NCBI GenBank assembly: GCA_016721825.1
Contig: JADKHI010000006.1
Coordinates: 744,001 to 808,000, forward strand
From: Flavobacteriales bacterium
GTDB taxonomy: Bacteria; Bacteroidota; Bacteroidia; Flavobacteriales_F; PHOS-HE28
DNA: 64,000 nt
Direction of reading: 5' to 3'
Numbering within the stretch: the stretch's first letter is position 1; each line of letters opens with the position of its first letter. Shown in pieces: positions 15,868 through 23,483 of this stretch. Below the pieces are notes generated by a model, which saw nothing but the letters and a program-made list of their open reading frames with translations, did not search any database and was not told where the DNA came from. The translations under genes were made by a program, and so were the position numbers.

Positions 15868-17610
15868 CTAAAAACCTATCTGGTTGCGAACGGCGTTCGG
15901 GGTGAAGCCTCCGACGTTCTGAAGGATGGGGTCGCGGTCGTTCCGCACACCCACGTACTTGATCACACCATCCATGTTCACATCCTCGTTGGCATACACG
16001 CCGCTTACCGTGTTCTGCGGAAGCACACCGCCAATGGCCTGCAGGACCGGGTCCCGGTCGTTGGTGGTACCGACGTACTTCAACTGGTGGTTGAAGGTGA
16101 CATCCCCGCTCCAGAGCTGCCGGTTCGGGTCAAAGAGCGAATCGCCGTGCAGGGCGTTCGCGAAGCAGGCCGTGGCGAACCAATCCGTGAAGTCGACGGT
16201 GACGGGGTCCTCCTTATAGAGGTCTCCGAACTTCACGATCGCGCCGAGGTGATTGCGGTGGCGCACCGCCACACGGTAGCTACCATACGGCATGTGCATG
16301 GGGATCGGACTGCTGCCATCAAGGGCGACCACATCGCCATCGCGCTGCACCAAAGCGGGCCGACTGTAGTGCACTGCATCGAGCGGGTTCAGCACCCCGG
16401 TGTTCACCAGCGCATCCACCACCACCCAATCCACGATCGCGTCCGGGCCGCTCACATTGAACAACGCCGGGTCGAGGGTATCAGGCCAACCATTACCGGC
16501 ATACGTGAAGCCGAGGTTGGAGTAGGGTTCGTTGCTGGGTAGCAGGTTCTGCGCTCGCAGGTCGTCGTTCATCAGAAAGGTCTGGAAGTCGAAAGGCCCT
16601 TGGAGGAAAACGCGCAGCGCCAGACTCGGGTCGGGCTTGTGGCACGGATCGCCTACCGGGCACAAGGCCGGCGTGAAGCCGAAATTCGTCGCGCTCATCA
16701 CCAGGTCCGGTGGTTGGTTGGGGAGGCAACCGATGGTGCTGTTGGTGCAGTACAGGTTCACCAACGCGTTGTGGAGATAGGGTAGGCAGGGAAGCTGAGT
16801 GTCGTTGACGCGCAGGGTCTCCAGTGTGTAACCCGTTTCGGCAATGCCTTGGGTGAGCGGGTTGAAACTGAGGTCCACGCTCTCCGCCGTGCTCAGGTGC
16901 GGCACTTGCTGGATGGCATTGTGGCTCAGGTTGACGAAGAAGTTATAGTCGGAACCATGGAGCTGCGATAGGTCCGTGATCTGGTTCCAACTTGCATCCA
17001 GATAGGTAAGACCGTTCCACCCATAGGGTACCGCGGTCAACTGGTTGTGTTGAAGTCGCAGCGTGTTCACCCACGGCAGGTAAAGGTTGCTGCCGAGCGT
17101 GGTGAGCTGGTTGTAGCTCAGGTCCACCAAGCTGAGCTGGTTATTGCTCGGCCATAGGACAGTGGTGATCTGGTTGTGGTGGGCGGTGATGGAGCTCAAC
17201 TGCGAAGCATTGGAGATGTCGAGCGTGGTGATGTTGTTATAGGCCAGGTTCGCCGCCATGAGCATCCAAGGAACTGTGAACGAACCTGTGATGCCACAGT
17301 TGGTGGCGAGCAAGATCTGGAGGCCGGCCGGTCCCATCCAATTGGTGATGGGATTGTTGCTGACGTCCAAGGTGGTGGCGTTCACGAAGGCCTCTATGCC
17401 CATGAGATCCGTCACGTTGCTCTGGAAGCTGATGTTGAGGTAGCTGGCCGACTGCACGCCGGGGTGCGTCTCATCGATCGAGGTCCCCACGATCGCACCG
17501 GGAAAATTGCTGTTCACCCAGGCTCGCAGGTTGGCATCGGGCATGGGGGTCAAGGCCCATGCTGAACGTGTCAAGATCAGCAACAGAAAAAGGCTGGCGG
17601 CTCGTACCAT
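15868..17610 (-). CDS. Secreted leucine-rich-repeat-like protein with dockerin-like tail
   Basis: 580 residues from MVRAASLFLLLILTRSAWA, a clear signal peptide. Residues about 50-330 contain LRR-like units of the internalin type (LDVSNNPITNW, VDLSYNQLTTLGSN, LRLQHNQLTAVP, LDASWNQITDLS, VNLSHNAIQQVP). The C-terminal 80 residues hold two copies of a motif like LKYVGTTNDRDPVLQAIGG and IKYVGVRNDRDPILQNVGG, with DVNMDGVI between them, a calcium-loop-like module common at the end of Bacteroidota exoproteins. There is no standard T9SS domain after it, so this module may be the outer-surface signal. Probable cell-surface binding protein. Confidence 0.8.
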   Translation of the reverse strand: MVRAASLFLLLILTRSAWALTPMPDANLRAWVNSNFPGAIVGTSIDETHPGVQSASYLNISFQSNVTDLMGIEAFVNATTLDVSNNPITNWMGPAGLQILLATNCGITGSFTVPWMLMAANLAYNNITTLDISNASQLSSITAHHNQITTVLWPSNNQLSLVDLSYNQLTTLGSNLYLPWVNTLRLQHNQLTAVPYGWNGLTYLDASWNQITDLSQLHGSDYNFFVNLSHNAIQQVPHLSTAESVDLSFNPLTQGIAETGYTLETLRVNDTQLPCLPYLHNALVNLYCTNSTIGCLPNQPPDLVMSATNFGFTPALCPVGDPCHKPDPSLALRVFLQGPFDFQTFLMNDDLRAQNLLPSNEPYSNLGFTYAGNGWPDTLDPALFNVSGPDAIVDWVVVDALVNTGVLNPLDAVHYSRPALVQRDGDVVALDGSSPIPMHMPYGSYRVAVRHRNHLGAIVKFGDLYKEDPVTVDFTDWFATACFANALHGDSLFDPNRQLWSGDVTFNHQLKYVGTTNDRDPVLQAIGGVLPQNTVSGVYANEDVNMDGVIKYVGVRNDRDPILQNVGGFTPNAVRNQIGF

Positions 17611-17615
17611 GTGTT

Positions 17616-17623
17616 CGAAGATA
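17616..17623 (-). promoter_or_regulatory. Probable -7 box of the LRR-like gene
   Basis: Minus strand TATCTTCG, one base from TAnnTTTG, ending 5 bases before the ATG at 17610, again implying a very short leader. Confidence 0.35.
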
Positions 17624-17701
17624 CCTGGAAGACGAGTGCGCGATGGAACGGCTGCCTGATCGGTTCGGGGCCAGACCCTACCTTTCCCTGACCACATCGC
17701 C

Positions 17702-19504
17702 ATGCGACCTCTCCTCTCCTTGATACTGCTTGTGCCCCTTGGCACCTTAGCCCAGCCTGTCACCAACATCACCGTGACCAACGCCACGGCAGAGCAAGTG
17801 CTGAAGGGCCAGTACACCCCCACCGACTTCGCGGCCACGCAGGTGATCGATGACCACGAGGTGATCCTGTGCGAGATGCGTTGGGGACTGAACCCGGACA
17901 GCCTGAAGAGCTATCTGGTGCAGCTGGAAGCCTTTCACACCCGTCACAGCTACAGTGACACGCTCAGTGCGACCACGGGCATCGGTGCGGCGCGCCGTTG
18001 GGTGCTCGGCAAGTTCCAGCAGTTCAGTGCCGTGAACGAGGATCGCCTGCTGCCCACCTACCTGAAATTCGACTGGCCCAACGGATCCTGCGGCGATGCC
18101 TTCGGCTGGAAGAATGTACTGGGCGTGCTCCCCGGTAGCGACAATGCCGACCATCAGCTCATCATCGTCGAAGCGCACCTGGATAGTCGCTGTGCCGGTG
18201 ATTGTGACACGGCCTGTGCGGCACCCGGCATGGAGGACAATGGAAGCGGCGCGGCCTTGGTGCTGGAATTGGCCCGAGTGATGAGCCGCTACAGCTTCAG
18301 GCACACCATCGTGTTCATGCTCACCACCGGCGAGGAACAGGGGCTGGTGGGCGCTGACGCCATGGCGGAATGGTGCGACGTGAACGGCATCGCGATCAAG
18401 GGCGTGCAGAACAACGACATCGTGGGCGGCGTGCTCTGCGGCCAGACCAGCAGCGCGCCCAGCTGCGAAGCGCCAGGCAGTGTGGACAGCCTGCAGGTGC
18501 GCCTTTTCAGCAACGGAAGCACGAGCCAGGTCCATCGGGGGTTCGCTCGCAGCCTCAAGCTCTTCTACCAGGAGAAACTGCAATCGCAGATGGCGGTGCC
18601 CATGGCCATCAGCATCATTCCGCAAGAGGACAGGGATGGACGTGGTGGCGACCATATTCCCTTCCGCACCCGGGGCTACCGCAACGTCCGCTTCACCAGC
18701 GCCAACGAGCACGGCAACGCCAGTGTGGACAGTGTCTGGTACACGGACCACCAGCACACCAGCAGCGATGTGCTCGGCGTGGACACCGATGGCGACCAGC
18801 TGGTGGATAGCTTCTTCGTGGACTTCAACTACCTGCAACGCAACGCGCTGATCAATGGCATGGGTGCCACCCTGCTCGCGCTCGGCCCACAGCCACCCAC
18901 GTTCACGGTGCTTGATGAACCCACGGGCCTTCGGGTGCTGATCACCGACGGCTTCAATACGGCCTACCGCATCGGTGTGCGGCCCAGCGGGGCGGACCCC
19001 GAATTCGAAGCTGTGTACCTCACCACGGACACCAGTTTCGCGGTACCCGGTCTGGAAGCAGGCACCACCTACTACATCAGTGCCGCAGCCGTGAACGCGG
19101 AAGGCATCACCAGTCCGTTCAGTCGCGAGTACGGCAAGAGCAACGATGTGGACACGCCTCCTGCACCTAATGATCCACTTCCCTATGGTCTTGATTGCTG
19201 GGGCATCGGCATCCCGGAAGTGAAGCAGCAACGCACGGACGCCCTGCTGTCGGCTCATCCCAATCCAACATCAGGTTTCACCACGTTCACCATCGATGTG
19301 CCCAACCTGCAAGGCCGTCACGAGGCCTACCTCGAGATCTTTGATGCACAAGGCCGCGCGGTGGATCGTGTGCCCTTTCGACTTGTTCCTGGGGCGAACA
19401 CGGTGGCTTACATGCCCCGACATGGTTCGGGTGCATACATGGCCCGCTTGATGGTCGATGGTCGCCTGCTGGGCAGCGAACAGGTCGTGGTGGTGCGAGA
19501 ATAG
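17702..19504 (+). CDS. Secreted M28 family metallopeptidase with T9SS sorting domain
   Basis: 600 residues. The signal peptide is MRPLLSLILLVPLGTLAQ. The M28 aminopeptidase domain (about 90-390) shows the zinc ligands in order: AHLDSR at about 158-163, MEDNGSGAALVLELA with the bridging Asp, LTTGEEQGLVGAD with the catalytic Glu pair, NNDIVGG, and GGDHIPFRTRGY with the late His. A fibronectin type III-like domain follows (about 400-480, FEAVYLTTDTSFAVPGLEAG). The end (LLSAHPNPTSGFTTFTIDV onward) is a T9SS type A sorting domain. Expected to be an exported zinc aminopeptidase. Divergent from the LRR-like gene. Confidence 0.92.
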   Translation: MRPLLSLILLVPLGTLAQPVTNITVTNATAEQVLKGQYTPTDFAATQVIDDHEVILCEMRWGLNPDSLKSYLVQLEAFHTRHSYSDTLSATTGIGAARRWVLGKFQQFSAVNEDRLLPTYLKFDWPNGSCGDAFGWKNVLGVLPGSDNADHQLIIVEAHLDSRCAGDCDTACAAPGMEDNGSGAALVLELARVMSRYSFRHTIVFMLTTGEEQGLVGADAMAEWCDVNGIAIKGVQNNDIVGGVLCGQTSSAPSCEAPGSVDSLQVRLFSNGSTSQVHRGFARSLKLFYQEKLQSQMAVPMAISIIPQEDRDGRGGDHIPFRTRGYRNVRFTSANEHGNASVDSVWYTDHQHTSSDVLGVDTDGDQLVDSFFVDFNYLQRNALINGMGATLLALGPQPPTFTVLDEPTGLRVLITDGFNTAYRIGVRPSGADPEFEAVYLTTDTSFAVPGLEAGTTYYISAAAVNAEGITSPFSREYGKSNDVDTPPAPNDPLPYGLDCWGIGIPEVKQQRTDALLSAHPNPTSGFTTFTIDVPNLQGRHEAYLEIFDAQGRAVDRVPFRLVPGANTVAYMPRHGSGAYMARLMVDGRLLGSEQVVVVRE

Positions 19505-19618
19505 TTGTTCGCGCATCGTTGTTCGGAATGCCTGGCGGGAGATGCTCCTTGGCTGAACCCTCCGGCGCTTATCAGATGGGTTCAGACGGACAACGAACAA
19601 CTGAGCACGGACAACGAA
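19504..19618. repeat. Degenerate inverted repeat in the gap before rsmI
   Basis: The left arm at 19504-19526 contains GTTGTTCG twice; the right arm at 19587-19618 contains CGGACAACGAA and related units in inverse orientation (GGACAACGAACAACTGAG). It resembles the period-based inverted repeats at 5194 and 20347 in design but not in sequence. It lies just after the stop of the M28 gene, so it could also help end that transcript. Confidence 0.55.
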
Positions 19619-19656
19619 ACACTCGGCCTTGTTCCGATGAAAGGATCCGATCTCAC

Positions 19657-20331
19657 TCACTCCACTCCACCTACACACAGCACGAACTCCCCCTTCGGCT
19701 CCTTGCCGTTGAAGTGGGCGAGCACTTCGGTGAGGGTGCCGCGCACATGCTCCTCGAAGAGCTTGCTGATCTCCCGGCTCGCACAGGCGGGGCGCTCGGG
19801 ACCGAAGACAGCGATGAAGTCGGTAAGGGTACGCAACACACGGTGCGGACTTTCATAGAAGACCATGGTGCGAGGCTCGGCGCGCAGTTCCGCGAGGCGC
19901 GTCTGGCGACCTTTCTTCACCGGAAGGAAGCCTTCGAACACGAAGCGATCGCACGGCAGTGCACTCGCCACCAGCGCTGGCACAAAGGCTGTGGGACCGG
20001 GTAGGCACTCCACCGGAACACCGGCGCGGACAGCAGCACGCACCAAAAGGAAACCGGGATCGCTGATGGCGGGTGTGCCCGCATCGCTTGCTAGGGCCAG
20101 CACCTCCCCTCGCTGCATGCGCTCCACCAGCTGCTCCACCATGCGATGCTCGTTGTGCGTGTGGAAGCTCACCAACGGTTTGCTGATGCCATAGTGCTGC
20201 AGCAGTCTACCGGTGACCCGCGTGTCCTCGGCCACCACGGCATCGCATTCACGCAGCAGGCGTTGGGCCCGCAGGGTGATGTCCTCCAGGTTGCCGATCG
20301 GTGTTGGAATGAGGATGAGCTTACCGGACAT
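19657..20331 (-). CDS. rsmI: 16S rRNA (cytidine-1402-2'-O)-methyltransferase RsmI
   Basis: 224 residues, the short form usual in Bacteroidota. RsmI methylates the ribose of C1402 in the 16S rRNA decoding centre using S-adenosylmethionine. Motifs: LILIPTPIGNLEDITLRA at the N-terminus, AVVAEDTRVTGRLL, SFHTHNEH, LASDAGTPAISDPGFLLV, VECLPGPTAFVPALVAS, RFVFEGFLPVKKGRQ and MVFYESPHRVLRTL. All belong to the tetrapyrrole-methylase-like fold of this family. It lies between two inverted intergenic repeats and has no obvious operon partner. Confidence 0.95.
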   Translation of the reverse strand: MSGKLILIPTPIGNLEDITLRAQRLLRECDAVVAEDTRVTGRLLQHYGISKPLVSFHTHNEHRMVEQLVERMQRGEVLALASDAGTPAISDPGFLLVRAAVRAGVPVECLPGPTAFVPALVASALPCDRFVFEGFLPVKKGRQTRLAELRAEPRTMVFYESPHRVLRTLTDFIAVFGPERPACASREISKLFEEHVRGTLTEVLAHFNGKEPKGEFVLCVGGVE

Positions 20332-20346
20332 GGGCGCAGGAGTTGG

Positions 20347-20492
20347 CCGCAGAGGCGCAGGGACGCAAAGGAACGCGGTGGAAGGGTTTCCGCCGCAGAG
20401 GCGCAGAGACGCAGAGAGGTTCTGCTTGTGCTCGACGGGTGCCGATGCCTATGGTCCAAGGCATGCTCTGCGCCTCCGCGTCTCTGCGGCCC
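20347..20492. repeat. Inverted repeat built of GCAGAGGCGCAGAGAC-type units
   Basis: Two direct copies at 20347-20372 and 20392-20418 (GCCGCAGAGGCGCAGAGAC in the second) are followed by an inverted copy at 20466-20492 (CTCTGCGCCTCCGCGTCTCTGC). The whole gap between rsmI and the M28 peptidase gene is filled by it. Such CCGCAGAGACGCAGAG elements are scattered in intergenic DNA of many environmental bacteria; their role is unknown. They can form a strong stem in RNA. Confidence 0.8.
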
Positions 20493-20495
20493 AGT

Positions 20496-21785
20496 TCACT
20501 TCAGCCCCTGCACCAGCTCGATCAGGTCCAGCGCCAGGTCCCCGAACTCTGTGAGCGGCAAGGTCTCGGGCTTGTCGTTCACATCGTGGTAAGCGCTGAT
20601 GCCGCCCATGGTGTAGATGAAGATGCCGGGGATGCCGCGCTTGGTGAAGGAACAATGGTCACTGTTGCAGGCCGGTCCGCGGGGCTTCACCTGCGCAAGG
20701 CGCTGGCCCTTCGCATTGATGGCCACCAGCTGGTCGAAGGTCGCCTTCTGTTCCACGGCGTTCACCACGGTGATGCCCTCCTCCCCGGTGCCGTTCAGAT
20801 CCAGGTTCACCACCTGCTTGATGGTGCTGAGGTCCATCGGGCGATCCACAACGAACCATTCGCTGCCCACCAGACCCGCTTCTTCTCCAGCAAAGGCCAC
20901 GAAGAGCAGGTTCACCTTCGCGGGGTGCTTCTTGAACCACTCGGCAAGCGTGATCAGCATGCTCACTCCGCTCGCATTGTCGTTCGCTCCGGGGAACAGC
21001 ACGTCGGGCCCCATGTGCCCAAGGTGGTCGTAGTGCGCGGTCACCAACACCCAGTCCTTCGTCTTGCTCTTCGCCTTGACGACGCCCCACACGTTGCGCG
21101 CCTTGTATTGACGAACGAAGGTGTTCTTCACGCTCAGGTCCACGGTGGTGGCGCTGTCGCTCACGAGGCCGGGCAACACTTCCACGACGGCATTCGGCAG
21201 AGCATGGCGTGCCACGCTCCAGGTGAGCTTGCCGTGGTTCACGCGGATCACGGGGCCGTAATTCACCATCTCATCCTCCCATTCGGCATAGAGCTTCAGG
21301 CTGTCGGCGTTGCTCGTCCGGGGGAACTCCAGGATCATGGCCTTGTTCACCACCACGCTGAGGGTGATGCGCCGACGTTCAGGCGTCAGCAGGTCGTCCA
21401 TGGTGAGGTGTACGAGCTCGTACCTGCCTTCCGCTTTGCCGGATGCGGGGTCCACCAGAAAGTCGATGCCCGGGCGTAGCTCCTTGCCTTCCACGCTGAA
21501 GCGCACGGGCTCCGGGAAGGTGTTCACATCGAAGGTGAAGGGCTCGGTGTAGCCTTCCTTCAGGGGTTGCAGCCCGATCTTCTTGAAGCGCGCTTCGATC
21601 CAGTCGGCAGCAATACCACCCCCGTTCAGCACGTATCCCCGCCCATGGAATTCGGGTGATGCCAAGGTATCCACCATGCCCTTCGCGCGAGTTCGCAGCG
21701 CCGCAGGGTCGGGCAGTTGCTGTGCGCTGAGCAGCGTCGGAAAGAGGAGAAAGGCAACGAATGGGAGCGGTCCGCGCATGGTCAT
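20496..21785 (-). CDS. Exported M28 family metallopeptidase
   Basis: 429 residues from ATG 21785 (MTMRGPLPFVAFLLFPTLLSAQQ); ATG 21779 is equally possible. The signal peptide ends at LLSAQ. The M28 catalytic set is complete in the second half: VTAHYDHLG, ANDNASGVSMLI, FAFAGEEAGLVGSEW in the form LLFVAFAGEEAG, VNLDLN, and NSDHCSFTKRGIPGIFIYT. The first half holds a PA-like or accessory region. Unlike the other M28 protein here it has no T9SS domain and ends about 10 residues after DLALDLIELV, so it is likely periplasmic. Probable aminopeptidase. Confidence 0.9.
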   Translation of the reverse strand: MTMRGPLPFVAFLLFPTLLSAQQLPDPAALRTRAKGMVDTLASPEFHGRGYVLNGGGIAADWIEARFKKIGLQPLKEGYTEPFTFDVNTFPEPVRFSVEGKELRPGIDFLVDPASGKAEGRYELVHLTMDDLLTPERRRITLSVVVNKAMILEFPRTSNADSLKLYAEWEDEMVNYGPVIRVNHGKLTWSVARHALPNAVVEVLPGLVSDSATTVDLSVKNTFVRQYKARNVWGVVKAKSKTKDWVLVTAHYDHLGHMGPDVLFPGANDNASGVSMLITLAEWFKKHPAKVNLLFVAFAGEEAGLVGSEWFVVDRPMDLSTIKQVVNLDLNGTGEEGITVVNAVEQKATFDQLVAINAKGQRLAQVKPRGPACNSDHCSFTKRGIPGIFIYTMGGISAYHDVNDKPETLPLTEFGDLALDLIELVQGLK

Positions 21786-21928
21786 CTTCTGGTTCGGGTG
21801 GTCATCATCCTGATCATCGTGCGGAGCGCGTTCTTGCTCCCCCTCCGCCCCCTCGCTGTTTCCAACGAGGCGGTGGGCGCGGGGGCTGAGTTGATGCACT
21901 CCACCACTTCGCACATTGAACCTGGCAC

Positions 21929-22753
21929 TCACTTGAACCGTCGCTCCACCAGGTCCATGAAGCTCGAGAGCGCTTCGGGGTCGGGTGAGCGTTTCAACTT
22001 GGCGATCACTTCGGTATCGAGGAATTGCTTGGCCTCCTCCAAGGCTTTGTATCCGTTGATGGTATCGATGGCCTTCTCATACACTGCGCTCTGTCCGCCG
22101 AACAGCTCGGCCAGGAAGAGGAACTTCTGACTGAGGGAAATGGCCTTGCCAAGGTCAGAGATGGGTGCATGCTCCATCCGATCAGCAAGCGAAGAGCCGC
22201 GTTTCGCCGGAGGCACGGGTACCGGCTTCGGAGCTTCGGTCTTGGCCACCGCTTCCATCACCTCGGCAGGTTTCGGCTCAGGTGCAGGAGCGACCACAGC
22301 CATCTCTTCAGCCTTCGGACTGACCGCTTTCTCACTGCTCGAAGGTATCGCTGGGGCGACCGGCTTCTTCGGTGTCACGGGCTCCTCATGCTCTGCAATG
22401 GCGTCGATCAAGGAGGTCTGGCGGGGGCTCACATCGGGGCGGGTGTCCAAGCGCATCGATGGACGCTCGGCGGCTTCGGCTTTCGCAGGCGGTTCCGGGG
22501 TGGTTTGATGGACGACGTCGGGAACCAGCGGAGTCGGCGCCACTTTCTCTGCTGAAGCCTTGGCGGACATGGCAGCGCGGGCCTCGCGCACTTTGTGACG
22601 CAGCACCACCAGCCGTTCATACAGCTCGCGGGCCTCCTCCGTGGTACGCTCCAGGCCTTGGGCGCCAAGGCGACCCTGTTCCATGTCGAGCAGCGCGCCG
22701 TTGAGCGCCGCCACCAGTTCGTTGATGCGGGTGTAGCCTTTCTCGGTGGACAT
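21929..22753 (-). CDS. Unknown cytoplasmic protein with helical ends and Pro/Ala-rich linker
   Basis: 274 residues from MSTEKGYTRINELVAALNG. Three parts can be seen: an N-terminal helical segment (1-65, ending REARAAMSAK), a low-complexity linker rich in Pro, Ala, Glu and Lys (about 66-190), and a C-terminal helical domain (about 195-274) with DLGKAISLSQKFLFLAELFGG and YEKAIDTINGYKALEEAKQF. The C-terminal piece recurs in Bacteroidota proteins of unknown function. No signal or membrane segment. Divergent from tdk. Confidence 0.75.
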   Translation of the reverse strand: MSTEKGYTRINELVAALNGALLDMEQGRLGAQGLERTTEEARELYERLVVLRHKVREARAAMSAKASAEKVAPTPLVPDVVHQTTPEPPAKAEAAERPSMRLDTRPDVSPRQTSLIDAIAEHEEPVTPKKPVAPAIPSSSEKAVSPKAEEMAVVAPAPEPKPAEVMEAVAKTEAPKPVPVPPAKRGSSLADRMEHAPISDLGKAISLSQKFLFLAELFGGQSAVYEKAIDTINGYKALEEAKQFLDTEVIAKLKRSPDPEALSSFMDLVERRFK

Positions 22754-22868
22754 GAACGTGTGCTTGCGGAGCTGAAGGTCCAACGCGAAGTTGCCTATTT
22801 TCGTGCCGATCCGCAATGCGCCACCGCATTCGGCCCGCCAGCGGCCTATCCCCGCGCACCCGCACCGC

Positions 22869-23483
22869 ATGTTCCTCGAGCAGACCGGCAACCGCACCCA
22901 CCGCAAAGGCTGGATCGAGGTGATCTGTGGCAGCATGTTCAGCGGCAAGACCGAGGAGCTGATCCGACGCCTCCGTCGCGCCGAGTTCGCCCGGCAGAAG
23001 GTGGAGATCTTCAAGCCCGGCCTCGATACCCGGTACGACGAGGTGAACGTGGTGAGCCATGAGGGCACCACCATCCGCAGCACCCCCGTGCCCAACAGCA
23101 GCAATCTGCTCCTGTTGGCCGGCGACATCCAGGTCGTGGGGATCGACGAGGCCCAGTTTTTCGATGAGGGATTGCCCACCGTTTGCGAGCAGCTCGCCAA
23201 CCAAGGCGTCCGGGTGATCATCGCGGGCCTCGATATGGATTTCCAGGGGCGCCCCTTCGGCCCCATGCCGCACCTGATGGCCATGGCGGAGTACGTCACC
23301 AAGGTGCACGCCATCTGCATGCACTGCGGCGAGCTCGCCACCTTCAGCCACCGCACCCACGTGAGCCAGGAGCTTGTGCTGCTCGGCGAGACGGACAGCT
23401 ACGAGCCCTTGTGCCGCAGCTGTTTCGACAGTGCGCGCGCAGCACAGGAACAACCAGCAGCGCAGCAGCAACACGGCCAATGA
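22869..23483 (+). CDS. tdk: Thymidine kinase
   Basis: 204 residues from MFLEQTGNRTHRKGW; an upstream Met would add an unlikely extension. The P-loop GSMFSGKT is at residues 21-28, VVGIDEAQFFDEG holds the catalytic Glu, and GLDMDFQGRPFGPM is the family's loop. Zinc is bound by the pairs CMHC and CRSC. It phosphorylates thymidine and deoxyuridine with ATP in nucleotide salvage. The stop overlaps the murF-alr start (ATGA), so the two are translated together. The C-terminal AQEQPAAQQQHGQ tail is extra and probably disordered. Confidence 0.95.
   Translation: MFLEQTGNRTHRKGWIEVICGSMFSGKTEELIRRLRRAEFARQKVEIFKPGLDTRYDEVNVVSHEGTTIRSTPVPNSSNLLLLAGDIQVVGIDEAQFFDEGLPTVCEQLANQGVRVIIAGLDMDFQGRPFGPMPHLMAMAEYVTKVHAICMHCGELATFSHRTHVSQELVLLGETDSYEPLCRSCFDSARAAQEQPAAQQQHGQ

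Noticed and set aside
14788..16542. A 584-codon plus-strand frame across two minus-strand genes
   Set aside because: It spans both the oxidoreductase and the LRR-like gene in antisense and translates to low-complexity His/Ala/Arg sequence.
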